This document shows, in pieces, positions 11,806 through 23,603 of a DNA stretch of 64,000 bases (its first letter is position 1; every line of letters begins with the position of its first letter). Origin of the DNA: Chelydra serpentina (taxonomy: Eukaryota > Chordata > Testudines > Chelydridae); contig JBAIAC010000007.1 of the NCBI GenBank assembly GCA_037349315.1, positions 49,501,001-49,565,000 on the forward strand, read 5' to 3'. The translations under genes were made by a program, and so were the position numbers. The notes beneath the pieces are model-generated. The model made no database searches and was not told the origin of the DNA. It saw only the letters and a program-made list of their open reading frames with translations.

Positions 11806-12362
11806 ACAAAAATGATTAGGGGTATGGAATGGCTTCCGTATGAAGAGAGATTAATAAGACTGGGACTTTTCAGCTTGTAAAAGAGACCCCTAAGGGGGAT
11901 ATGATGGGGCCTATAACATCATGACTGGTGTCGAGAAAGTAAATAAGGAAGTGTTATTTACTCCTTCTCATAACACAAGAACTTGAGGTCACCAAATGAA
12001 ATTAATAGGCAGCAGGTTTAAAACAAACAAAAGGAAGTATTTCTTCACACAACACACAGTCAACCTGTGGAACTCTTTGCCAGAGGATGTTGTGAAGGCC
12101 AAGACTATAAGAGGGTTCAAAAAAGAACTAGATAAGTTCATAGAGGATAGGTCCACCAACGGCTATTAGCCAGCATGGGCAGGAATGGTGTCCCTAGTCT
12201 CTGTTTGCCAGAAGCTGGGAATGGGAGACAGGGAATGGATCACTTGGTGATTACCTGTTCTGTTCATTCCCCCTGGGGCACCTGGTATTGGCCACTGTTG
12301 GAAGACAGGATACTGGGCTAGATGGACCTTTGGTCTGACCCAGTATGGCCGTTCTTATGTTA
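11806..12362 (+). mobile_element. CR1 LINE 3' tail nested in the hAT
   Basis: Starts near 'gattaggggtatggaatgg' and ends 'ctagatggacctttggtctg', 'acccagtatggccgttctta' then 'tgttatg', a 3' terminus common to CR1-family LINEs of turtles and crocodilians. It interrupts hAT sequence that resumes at 'tgtacataattctacat'. About 30 bases of expected hAT sequence are missing at the junction, and I see no clean target duplication. Confidence 0.75.
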
Positions 12363-15300
12363 TGTACATAATTCTACATTTCTAAATTCAACTTTCATGA
12401 TAAAGAGATTGCACTACAGTACTTGTATTAGGTGAATTGAAAAATACTATTTATTTTGTTTTTTTTCAGTGCAAATACTCGTAATCAAAAATAAATATAA
12501 ACTGAGCACTGTACACTTTGTATTCTGTGTTGTAATTGAAATCAATATATTTGAAAATGTAGAAAACATCCAAACACATTTAAATAAAAGGTATTCTATT
12601 ATTATTTAACAGTGTGATTAATTTTTTTAATTGCTTCACAGCCCTAATTCTGAGTATGTCTCAAAGCCCTCAGGTGACCTGATAATTTTAATTTCACTAC
12701 AGCCCATCATCAAGTCCTCACTCCCCAACACATGTTGTTCTTGACCAAAGAAAGCTGATGGCTTTTCCTATGGCTCCCTCTCAACACAGCTCCTAAAACA
12801 CTCAGAGATTGCTGAAGAGTTCTTCTTTCCAATGATGACTGAGCATCTGCCACCAAAGCCCAGGAGGAGTGAAGGACTTTGACCATGTTTTGAATATTAG
12901 CTCATACATGTTAGTGCTCTGTGTTGAGCCCAAACTATTTTTGTGTGTATGTGTGTGTGTGGGGGGAGCGACCCTACCATATTAAAATGAACAAAAGATC
13001 CATATTCAGGTATATATTACCTCAGAGCGGTGATAGGTACATACATAAAATACTGAAAGGTGAACCTTCAAAGTTTTGGAGGTTTTGTTCAACTGATGGC
13101 ACAGATAGACTTGAGATGCAAAATTAAGATTTGAAGCCAAACTTCCCATAAGTTTTGTACCATGAGAGATGATAGGAACAAGTCACAAAATTCAGATCCA
13201 GAGATGAACTTCCTCAAAATTCAGGAGGCGTTTCATATCCAGGGTCTTGGCTCAGGACCATCTCTCATGAATTAGTTTGAAAATTCAAACACTTTACCAA
13301 AATCTGCCTTTCTTCAATCTAGATTTCAACAAGGCTGGAAACTTGCACAAATAAATGCTTAAGAGAGATTTCCAGCACAGTATGTCTGGGGAAATACTGT
13401 GAGAAACTGAATTTTAATACTACCACCAGGCATTCAAATATAAATCAAAACAAACAGTTAAACTTTTCCAACCCCAAGAGTCATGATATAAGTTTTGTTA
13501 TCCCAATAATATATTTTAATGGCTCTCACAATAATGAAAACTGCAGAGTATGATATGGTTTAAAAAAACCTCACACTAATTCATACAATTGTTTACTGCA
13601 ATACTTCTATCTTATGGGCCCATTCAGGGACATTTAGCAGAGCAGCCACTCAGACAATCACAAATATAAAAAGTGAAATGGTAGTTGGGAAACATGGTAG
13701 AGAGAGAAAGGCTAGCGACATTTTTGTCTGAATAAATGCAGGGTTAATTATTATTTATCAAGTGCTAAAAGTGTGCCAGACACTTCACAAACAAACAACA
13801 ATATATGGTACCTCCAACAAGGATCTTACAAGCTACTTATGACCGTGCAGTAGAGGCTCACCACACAATTTAATGAATGCTAGTTATGCTACATATACCA
13901 TATTTTATGCCAACACTGCAAATAAAACATATCCTGAAAGTCTTTACACACTATATTTATGATACTGTATGTTAGCTATTAAAATTAACTTTGTATTCTT
14001 AGTCTGTTTGTTTTGTTTGAGCAAGACAGAATCCATGTTCTGAATTTCCCAAATATACAAACATACAAAATGACTTGGCTACAAGTCACTGTAGATGAAT
14101 ACATTGCATACATCCCCTCCTGTAAAATGTGATTCTTTGTAAATGTTAGGAAATATCCAGTATATGATGGTCATTTTTGAAGCTGTACATGAGTCTGCTG
14201 AACTAGGTAGCACATTAACTTCTAACAGGGATAATTATAGGCTCGACTAGTATGCAATTTGTATAGCATTCACTGACCTCCAGGTTGACCCTGTTCAGGG
14301 TCAAATTCATATGTTGTCATAAACCCCATTAGACATGCCTAGTTTGAGGCAAAACCTTTCCAGACTATACCTCATTCAGATAATATGACATTTGAAACGA
14401 ATACATTAGGGTACTTCAGAAAATTGTTATGATCAAATTAGTCCATGTGGCTAATTTTTCTTCTTGTAACTTTTGTAAAAAAATTGCAAATAATTGTACT
14501 GGTACATTAAAAAAAAAATAGAGATTCATATTGTTTCTAAAAATCTGTATGGAAATAAGTACACATGGTCACAATTACCCGAGATCAGACTAGACCCAGA
14601 CTACTTGAAATAACTTCAGCCAAACCAAATCTGTGTGACTAAAGGCTAATATTTTATTCATTAGATAGCAAAAATGGTAACAATAAGACAGTAGAATAGC
14701 TCAAGTGGGACATACAAAACATATTAAAAATACAGTTGTAATGCTATGTAATTGCATAAGGAATTTTGTTGTCAGAATTTGGAACCAATGAAGGATTAGA
14801 GACCTTTTGCAACAACCAGATGCAATCAATATTAGAAATAGGAAATATGTTTTCTGTGGCATCTCCTTTGCTTCAAATTATGGTCAGTTTCGGGAGGGTG
14901 CTGGCAGAGGAGTATAAACTCTATTTGAGAATTTTATATAGAAAACAGATGAAAGGAGGACAGATCATTTCTCCAACTTATTAAAAAGCACAAGGTAATA
15001 AAACAGAACTTTGCAAAGGCATCATTGTTGTATTTAATCTATGTTTGTTAAAGATGACCTGGCATTAATCACCTCTCAGCAGTCTGCGTCTCCTGACTGT
15101 GGCTGGCAATGACAGGTAAGCAGCTGACTTCCTAGCTGTTAGCTGATGCTGTTCTGCTAGCTGGCAGAGTCTGTCTAAGACTGGACATGGCAGCCAACAG
15201 TCTGTCTCTCCTCTAGAGAATAAACACATCACTGAAATGGATGTAGCGTCTTCTGGCTCAATGACAAGAATGTGAATGCTGCTGCTGTCTTATTCGGTCT

Positions 15301-15984
15301 ATCCCCTGGTCCATAACATAATTTGCCCTAAGTGGCTTCTACTGACTGGCCATTTAAAAAATATTAGGCTACTTGATCTGATGCAAAGCGTTCTTTGTAT
15401 GTCTCTCTTCATTGATCTGTGTAAATTTTGTCCCAGACACTTTGTGGTACATAAAACTGCAAAGATTAAGTTTACTTAAGCAATTGAAGGCGAAGTCCTT
15501 CCCTATACTAGTGCACAGGTTCTTTCCATGAAACTCAAATGTGTTGGGAGAAACTATTGCTAACATGCTGGCCTGCAGATCACAATGTCCAACACCCATA
15601 CCCAGCCATTTAGCTTGTATACTGCAATTATCCCCAAGCATTTGTTAGGAGCCTACTGAAACCCTGCTCAGAGTTACAGCTAAGTGTACTACTCCACAAT
15701 GCCATCACCACCCCCCATATGTGCTCGTGGGATTTCTGTAGGCTATAAAGCATCAGCCACGATCTTTTCTCCCTCTGCTCAAAGTAAAGCAGGATTTATC
15801 CCTATTTGAATAATACATTTAAATCAAAATTATGAGAAGCCATGTTGTTTTTATATTTTGATCTATATTTTTAAGTGCTTCAGGAGGCATTTAACTTTAA
15901 ATTAAATACAATAAGGGAAAAATCTCCTGTTATTTTAAAAACACACTTTAAATAGACAAGCAATAGACAGGCACTTGCTAGATA

Positions 15985-16085
15985 TAATATAGAGAGGTGG
16001 GTGGGGTAATATCTTTTAGTGGACCAACTTCTGTTGGTGAAAGAAAAGCTTTTGAGCTACACAGAGCTTTTCTTCATAGTAGATG
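15985..16085 (+). repeat. Dispersed repeat ('ttagtggaccaacttctg' type)
   Basis: 'ggggtaatatcttttagtgg' and 'gagctacacagagcttttc' form a segment that recurs widely in sauropsid genomes, often next to 'cttcatcaga'-type sequence. The class of element is not evident from this piece. Confidence 0.5.
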
Positions 16086-17628
16086 AGGAATGAGATGGAT
16101 ACACATTTACCTCAGTTGCTCTATTATCAAATTTCTAAAAGTACCAAAAATGAACCGTTCCCATCTATGCTAAGGGGTATATCCTACACCCTACATGAGT
16201 GCAGAACCTGGTGGTAAGAAAAGAATGCACTCTTTTCCCCACTGTACAATGGATGGAGAGAAAGGAAGAGTGGCTGGGAGGAACATTCACCAGACTTCAT
16301 CTGCTCAAGCACTGTTTATTACCTCTATGTAGAAAGTTGAAGATGACCCTTGTGTTTCAAACCTGTGAAGCAGACAACTATTTCTGCAATATCTGCCTTT
16401 CTAGAAGAACCACAAAATGAAGTAATCATAATTTCTCATTTACTAAATAGAAAATTTGGTGACAGATATCCTTTTAACTTAAATAATGCTCTTCATTCAA
16501 AATATTGACACATGTTAAATGAGAACACATGTTAATAATTACTTGAAGCCCGTTAGAGATAATAGACAACAGAAAAGGCACTGCATCTCACAGAAAAGTT
16601 GTTATCCTCACTGTCATTCTGTGTCTTTGATATGATAATCATTGCACTGAGGGACCAAAAATGATTGATGGACCTTCATTTAGATCATGCATGTGTCACA
16701 AATTACCTGACATTTACCCATTTTCTTTGTAAGATGAAGAAACAGTGGCATCAGGTACTTCCTGCCATACTGTTCCTTGAACTAGTATAGAAAATACTAG
16801 CTTCTATAAGGATGACTATCTTCCTGGTAAATTCTCAGAAATATAGGGAAGACAAACACATACTTTAAAATATATCTAGCCTTAGTAACATAAGATATAA
16901 AGAATGCATACACTGTAAATTACACCAAAGCACTTGTCTTCTAAAACATGTCTCTGTCAGGAGACATGGCATTGTAGTGTGATGTTTGCTGAGCCCATTT
17001 TTCACTGCATCTCAAAGTCAGTTTCCTAGTTCTATCTTCCTTCCAGCTACCTCTGACTTTATAGCTGAAATCAAGTATAGAGCAAGAAGTCTGGGCTGTG
17101 CAACTCCCACAAGGTGGGGGGTGGGGTGGCTTCAAAGCAATGCATCTGTGCCTGTCAGTTTTCAAACTGCATGGATTAGGCCTGTAAAGAGGCAGACAAA
17201 GGCCAATGACAGTTTGGTGTAAGGGGAGAACTAGGATCTTGCAGTATATAAAGTTTACGGTGCTTCAATCCAACATATGAGAGAGTCTATGCAAGGCTTG
17301 CTAATCCTATTAGAGCATTTTGGGAGATTGCAGGTGTGGCAGATATCTCTGAGGAGCTGTAAGCCTGGCATATATATCTATATAAAGTCTAGGATTTCCA
17401 AAGGAACCCAAAGAAGATGTGGTCAAATACCACTAAACTTCAGTGGAAATTGGTGTTTTTTTAAAATTACAGCTGAAGTCTTTTCAGTATTACAGACATT
17501 AACTTTATAAACAGTTATGCACTTAAACAGTTCATGCACTTAAACGTTCATGTGCGGAATCTGTTCATAGTGCAAAAACTTGTATACAGACCAAACATGA
17601 TGGCTGAAGTCTTTTTATACTTTCAATA

Positions 17629-17752
17629 TAAGGTGACCAGATGTCCCGATTTTATAGGGACAGTCCCAATTTTTGAGTCTTTTTCTTATATAGGTTCCTA
17701 TTACCGCCCATCCCCTGTCCCGATTTTTCACACTTGCTGTCTGGTCACCCTA
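17629..17752 (+). mobile_element. 124-bp hAT-type MITE, copy 1
   Basis: Terminal inverted repeats 'taaggtgaccag' and 'ctggtcaccctatt'. Flanking 8-mers 'tttcaata' (17621-17628) and 'ttttaata' (17753-17760) differ at one base, an eroded 8-bp target duplication. The internal sequence ('tgtcccgattttatagggac') is shared, in the opposite orientation, with 56262-56385, which has the same length. Confidence 0.85.
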
Positions 17753-18196
17753 TTTTAATAGAACATAATATTTCTTTTAAAAATAGTAAGAAATTTCCAG
17801 ACAAATAACTGTGTCAACATAATATTAATAGAGACAGGTAACAGTGGCTACAAAAACTACTTGCAAAGAATGTTATAACTAAAAGTTAAGTCTTACAAAA
17901 TATGGAAACAATCAGAGAAAGCAATGTTGATAAAACGGTAAAGTTTTCAAAAATACCGAAGTCCCATTTTCAAAACTGATTTAACCATTTACGATGTAAA
18001 ATCCCACCAATTTTCAATGACACTTAGGATCCTAAGTGCCTAAGTCACTTTTGAAAGCGGGACCTAGATGATTTTGAATATTTTACCTTAAGACTGTAGT
18101 ACCCTTACAGTGAATACATTCACTTGACCTCCCCCTAACAACCTTGTCTTTGACCCACAAGACATGCTTATCAAAAATACCACATCCTTTTGACAG

Positions 18197-18516
18197 GTTT
18201 CAGAGTGATAGCCGTGTTAGTCGGTATCAGCAAAAACAACAAGGAGTCCTTGTGGCACCTTAGAAACTAACAAATTTATTTGGGCATAAGCTTTCGTGGG
18301 CTAAAGCCCACTTCATCAGATGCATGGAGTGGAAAATACTGAGGCAGGTATAAATACACAGCACATGAAAAGATTGGAGTTGCTTTACCAAGTGGGGGGT
18401 CAGTGCTAACGAGCCAATTCAATTAAGGTGGAAGTGGGCTATTCTCAACAGTTGACAAGAAGGGGTGAATACCAAAGGAAGAAAAAAAAATCACTTTTGT
18501 AGTGCTAATGAGGTCA
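18197..18516 (+). repeat. Dispersed turtle-type repeat ('gtgttagtc...cttgtggcacc')
   Basis: Contains 'ccgtgttagtcggtatcagc', 'ccttgtggcaccttagaaac' and 'cataagctttcgtgggct'. An opposite-strand partial copy lies at 32815-32950. Its right side ends near 'agtgctaatgaggtcag', where the second DIRS fragment begins. I recognise it as a frequent turtle/crocodilian repeat but cannot assign its class. Confidence 0.65.
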
Positions 18517-18890
18517 GGCTGTGGACCCTCAGGTGCCAGGAGATGGTTGAGACTGAGAAGAGGAGGAGAGTCATTCCAGGTGCTTCCTCCACTGGGTCCT
18601 TTGCTGCTTCCTCGGAAAGGATGGAAGCAGTCAATGACGATGAGGTGGAGGAGGCCTAGAATACTTTCCCCTGGGTGCTGGAGTATAAAGACCCCAAAAT
18701 CAGAAAACTGAGGAGTCTTTGCAGGTGTGCAATGATTCATCAGTCTTGTCACTAAATAGGTCATTACCCTCCAAGAGGAGGTCCTCAGAAGTGGTTTGGA
18801 TCCCTTGGGGGAAATCAGAGACCTGCAGACATGAAGCCCTTCTCAAGGACTATCAAAGCAGCCATGGAGAGTGCAGTTGTGTCAGCTGCA

Positions 18891-19404
18891 TCAAGAGATG
18901 CTTGGAGGGAAGTTAATGCAACCAGTAGTGTAGCGGGGGGGTGGGGAAGAAACAGGGGGAGCGGCCGCTCCCCCTGTGAGCAGAAGCGGCGCCTTAAAAA
19001 GGAAGCGGCGCCTTTTTTTAGCAGCGCTAAAAAAAAGGGGCCACTTCTTTTTAAGCGCCGCTTCTTGCACTAACCTGGAGGGTCTTCGGAGGAATTTCGG
19101 CGGCGGGTACCACCGAAGACATGGAGTGAGTGAGGACCCGCCGCCGAAGTGCTGCCGAAGACCCGGAGCGCTGCCGGGTGAGTACAGGGTGAGGCGCCTT
19201 TTTATAGCGCCGCTCCCCCTGTGCTCCGGACCTGGCTGCGCTACTGAATGCAACTGGCTTTTCCCCAGCCCGGATGTCCTGGAACTGAGATCTGCATTCA
19301 TGACAGAGCTTGTTCATGAATTCTGATAGCTTGCTGTAATTGAAAAAGTTACACTTGGACATTAAAGGATAGTAGTTTGCTATCTGCAATGCTGAGCTAG
19401 CCAA
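18891..19404 (-). pseudogene. DIRS gag fragment interrupted by MITE
   Basis: The minus strand right of the insert encodes 'NYSKLSEFMNKLCHECRSQF'; left of it the gag continues with 'TTALSMAALIVLEKGF'. The intervening 324 bp at 18923-19246 are foreign. Stops are also present outside the insert, so the copy was not functional. Confidence 0.7.
18923..19246. mobile_element. GC-rich 324-bp hAT-type MITE with perfect target duplication
   Basis: Ends 'cagtagtgtagcg' and 'ggctgcgctactg' are imperfect inverted repeats. The flanks are identical 8-mers 'aatgcaac' at 18915-18922 and 19247-19254. The interior is strongly GC-rich against an AT-rich background and contains inverted blocks ('ggagcggccgctccccctg', 'aagcggcgcctt' with 'aagcgccgctt'). 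No coding frame is evident. The intact duplication suggests it is younger than the DIRS fragment it sits in. Confidence 0.9.
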
Positions 19405-22394
19405 AAAAAACCCAGCTTCCTTCCAAAGGGGTCTAAGTCACTTGGCATCTCTATTTGGTGGGGTGAAGCTGGGTTGGTGTAGCAGACTTTGTTCTGTACT
19501 CGCCTGCATCACCAGGGAAATGGGGTTAAGGTGGGAAAATAAAAATTCTGCTCCCTTGGAGGGGAACAAATAAATGTTTCTCAGCCCTCTTTGGGGTCAG
19601 GGCACAGGACACAGGTGTTTGCTAGACCAATCTGGCAGGTGCCATGATAACCTTGTTAATCAGGAGTATCACTTTAGATCGAGTCAAAGCCTGGAGTGTG
19701 TCTAGGACTTTGAGGGTGGAATTCTGGACCGTCTTCTGAGGAATCTGGAGAATATCTTCAATTCTGAAAATTTTCTGGAGATGAGGGAGAAGACAGTGAT
19801 ACTGCCTCATCTGGAAAGGGTGAGGAGAGTATTGCTGCTGGATTCACCAACGTGGGTTGATATTCCTTCAACTGCTCCTGAGGAGACTGTGCTTCTTCAC
19901 CCAATGATGACCATTTCTGGGAGTGGAACTCAGGGTCCTCATAACTCAACTGCCTAGAAGTATTAACCCTGGAAGTCCAATAAGGTCAATGCAATGGAGG
20001 GAAATGGAGATGGCCCCCGTGTTGGCTACCATTGGTCTCTGGGCCAAAACTGCTGCTGATGAGGAAAAGGAGATTGAGTGGATTTGAAAGGCCTGTCTGG
20101 ACTGATAATTGTAATTGGAGTGACCATCAGTACCGGCTGGTGTTTGTCTGATAAATAGGCCTCATGTTCTATCCATGGGACCGGGGGTACCATGGGAGCT
20201 GATCACATCAGATAGAAAGTAGGAGCAGGTGGGTGGGAAAGAGACTGAAGTTGAGCCTCCAGTTCCCAGCTAGGCTCGCTCCTGTATCAGCAACTGTTGG
20301 GTCGACAGAGTGGGACCTCCCACAACAGTATCAACTCTGCAAAAATCAGGGATTCCAGGTCCACATAGATAGCCAAGTCCCCCAGACAGCATATGGAGGA
20401 CCAGCCTTAGGTGAACTGCCCAGTCTCCTGGGCTTTGTTAGGACTGTCTGTCCTGTTTTAGAGGTGGAAGGTCTGTGCGTAGGCAGTACTATCAGAGCAG
20501 GGGGATAATGATCCCTCCTGTCCTTATGAGGTTCAGGCATTGGTGGTGGTCTATCCAGGCACAGATTCAGGACACTGAGCTTCTGGTACCATCAGTGTCT
20601 TCTTTGTACAGGCTCTGGCTGCATCTATTCAAGGCACGGAGTATCTGGCAGTGCCAGAAGAAGGGGAGAAGTGGACGTTTTGGAAAAGGAACTGGGGGTG
20701 GGGTCGTCAGTCCATGACGTTTTATGCCATCAGATGGAAGCATAAGGAGGCATGGAACAATGGACATTACTATAGAATAATTTCCAGTCCCAGGCTCATG
20801 GAGGGCACATATGCACCCATAGTGAATAACCACAGAGACCAGCACTCAAAGAAGAATTTTGGTTTACCTGACTTGCCCAGCTTTACACAGGAACTCTGTG
20901 GTAGAGGCAGAGCTAGAATCCAGTTCTTTAGGATGACATTCAACTGTCTTAACAATGAGACTGTCACTGTCTCCTCTCTCCCATCTCATTCATTACACAT
21001 CTTCCAACTTTTGCAACAAAAGAGGCAGAGGTCCTACAGACAACTGCTTTCTTCACTACACAACTCTGATTCATTCCCAGAACAAGGTGGGAAAAATAAG
21101 ATGTGATCATATCATTAAAGACTGTTTCATAAAACATACATAGAAGGGTGCTAAATGAATGGCTTTGGCTTTTGAGAAACAAGCAAAATAAATGTTCACA
21201 TTTTTTCTAAAAACTCAATATTTTTGCTAAATGTTTTCAGTTTCAGTCAAAATGGTATTTTAAATTGGGAAATGTTTCAAGAGGTTTTTTTTTTTTTTTT
21301 AATTTTAAACCAATTCTACTAGTTTGCTATTGTTTTTGCAAAAAATCAAGGTCAATTTAATCTGTAAATTTATCAGTAACTATCCATATCTACCTGTACC
21401 TGAATCAAATAACATCACTGAAAAACCTATAAATTCCCCTTTTTTCTTATTCTGGATCTTCTTTCTCTTCATAGAGATCTCCAGTCAATCGTACAATTCT
21501 GAACATTTTAAATGTATACTTAAATTACATGTTAGTTATGCATCTAAAATAGTTTTCTAAATACTCCAAACACAAAACACCACCACTCTGTAATCCAAGC
21601 CATAGAACAATACACCTTGTTCTAGATGATTTTATTGTTCATGAGCACTTGAAAAAGGAATTAGGGAAGTAACACAAGGAATCAGTTAAAAAGATGAAAA
21701 CATCTTTGAGATGAACTCGTCAGCTTCTGTAGTGAAGACTCAGAATCTACCTTTCCTGAAGTCTGTATAAAAAAGTTTATTTTTTAATCAGAATATTAGG
21801 TGCTGTACTCTATGATACTCAAGCCCAGATTAGTAAAGAATGCACTGAGACAAGCAGGAGGTAAAATGTTTGACTAGATACATATGACTGGTGGGTTATT
21901 TTATAAAGGGGGCTAGGGTCTTGGGAGGGTGGGAAAGGGAATGAAAAAAGAAGAACTAATAGTTCTACATAAATCCACAATAAGCCTTCCATTACCATCA
22001 AGTAACACACCACACTGTCGTTAAGTAAAATAACTCCCTGTTGGATTGCAAGGAGCCCACCATGATTGATCCATTGGAGCTAGCCAGCAGACATTTGGGA
22101 TTTCAGCGAGACAATGAAAAACACAAGAATATACAAGGGGATCAAACTGTCTGTAAGATTTTCAAGTGGTACTGTGGCCTGGTAACTAGCCATTTATCAG
22201 AGACTCGTGGAACCTTATGTAAGAAAAGCTTTAGTTCTAGGATTTCAGTTAGCTTCTAAAATCCCCATTTTTTTGTATTTTAAAAGTGATTAATTGACAA
22301 CAAGTTTAGTATTACTGATAAAGTGTTTTGAAAATTGAATGTACATATACAAGGAATTTTTTCCCCAAAAGATACACTAATTTCACCACAAGTT

Positions 22395-22495
22395 ACAGGG
22401 CTCAATGCAAGAATTACTGTGTAAAATTATATGGCCTGTGTTATGCAAGAAATCAGACTAGATGATCATAATGGTCTCTTCTGTACTGTGTGCAG
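22395..22495 (+). repeat. CR1-like 3' tail
   Basis: 'atatggcctgtgttatgcaa' and 'cagactagatgatcataatg' belong to the widespread 3' end of CR1-type LINEs in sauropsids. Only the tail is present. Confidence 0.6.
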
Positions 22496-22789
22496 TAGTA
22501 TTTTGACAACATGAATATGACTGGCAATTTTGGGAATAACAATAATTAATATAAATTACAGTATATCGTAGTTTTAGGCCCAAATCACTGAAAACAGCAA
22601 GCATGAATAAAACAAACTAAATATTTTCATTTTAACTCACATGTCTATAACTTAGTGTAGGTCATTTATGGTTAGACTAGTCTAAGGCCTGTTTTTCTAG
22701 CCAATTAAGCAGTACAGAGTAGTGCCAAATAACTACATTTCCACTCTACTATAAACACTGCATTACTCTGAAGCAATTTAACAATCAAA

Positions 22790-23603
22790 AACCTCAGAGG
22801 GATGAGGTGTGCAGCATGCTTTCAGATATCTTAAAAGAGCAACACTCTGATGCGGAAACTACAGAACCCAAACCACCAAAAAAGAAAATCAACCTTCTGC
22901 TGGTGGCATCTGACTCAGATGATGAAAATGAACATGCGTCGGTTCACACTGCTTTGAATAGTTATCGAGTAGAACTTGTCATCAGCATGGACGCATGTCC
23001 TCTGGAATGGTGGTTGAAGCATGAAGGGACATATGAATCTTTAGCACATCTGGCATGTAAATATCTTGAGATGCCAGCTGCAACAGTGCCATGAGAACAC
23101 CTGTTCTCACTTTTAGTTGACATTGTGAACAATAAGCAGGCAGCATTATCTCCTGCAAATGTAAACAAACTTGTTTGTCTGAGCGATTGGCTGAACAAGA
23201 AATAGGACTGGGTGGACTTGCAGGCTCTAAAGTTTTACATTGTTTTATTTTTGAATGCAGTTATTTTTTGTACATAATTCAACATTTGTAAGTTCAACTT
23301 TCATGATAAAGAGATTGCACTACAGTACTTGTGTTAGGTGAATTGAAAAATACTATTTCTTTTGGGGGGTTTTACAGTGCAAATATTTGTAATAAAATAA
23401 ATATAAAGTGAGCACTGTGCACTTTGTATTCTGTGTTATACTTGACATAGATACATTTGAAAATGTAGTAAACATCCAAAAATATTTAAATAAATGGTAT
23501 TCTATTATTGTTTAACGGTGCGATTGATTGCACGATTAATCACAATTTTTTTAATAGCACAAATAATCATGTTTACATTTTTTAATTGCTTGACAGCCCT
23601 AAT
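22790..23603 (+). mobile_element. Second hAT copy, 5'-truncated
   Basis: Carries the 3' half of the same hAT family as 10474-12654 and ends with the terminus 'gacagcccta' near 23603. The transposase C-terminus is read from 22807 to 23094 and then breaks. No 'tagggctgt' start is seen upstream, so the left part is missing. Confidence 0.85.
22807..23200 (+). pseudogene. hAT transposase C-terminus
   Basis: The frame gives 'MLSDILKEQHSDAETTEP', the linker 'PKPPKKKINLLLVASDSDDE', 'MDACPLEWWLKHEGTYESL' and 'AHLACKYLEMPAATVP', then a stop at 23092. After the stop the same frame continues with 'LFSLLVDIVNNKQAALSP' and 'NVNKLVCLSDWL'. The expected cysteine-glutamate-arginine step at the stop is lost by mutation. 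This is the hAT dimerisation domain, better preserved than in the fold-back copy. Confidence 0.85.

Larger units (their letters stand above)
10474..12654. mobile_element. Fold-back (inverted) hAT transposon with 8-bp target duplication
   Basis: The unit 10482-12646 begins 'tagggctgt' and ends with its complement 'acagcccta'. It is flanked by perfect 8-bp repeats 'attctgag' at 10474-10481 and 12647-12654. Both arms contain the same 3' half of a hAT element in opposite orientation: the left arm reads the transposase C-terminus on the minus strand (11118-10885), the right arm on the plus strand (about 11260-11780). An 8-bp duplication is the hallmark of hAT insertion and indicates that the inverted unit inserted as one piece. 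A CR1 tail later entered the right arm. Confidence 0.85.
18517..20858 (-). mobile_element. Second DIRS fragment (5' end and gag only)
   Basis: Read on the minus strand from 20858, the sequence begins with the DIRS-like end 'ttctttgagtgctggtctct', runs through an untranslated leader, and reaches a gag-like region. Near 19600 it shares 'gccctctttggggtcag' with 6530 of the first copy, and near 19300 it gives 'NYSKLSEFMNKLCHE', the counterpart of 'NYGQLAEFADKLPQQD'. It continues to 'ALSMAALIVLEKGFMSAG' and stops near 18517, so RT, RNase H and recombinase are missing. It is a 5' piece of a copy diverged from the first, and it is split by a MITE. Confidence 0.75.
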
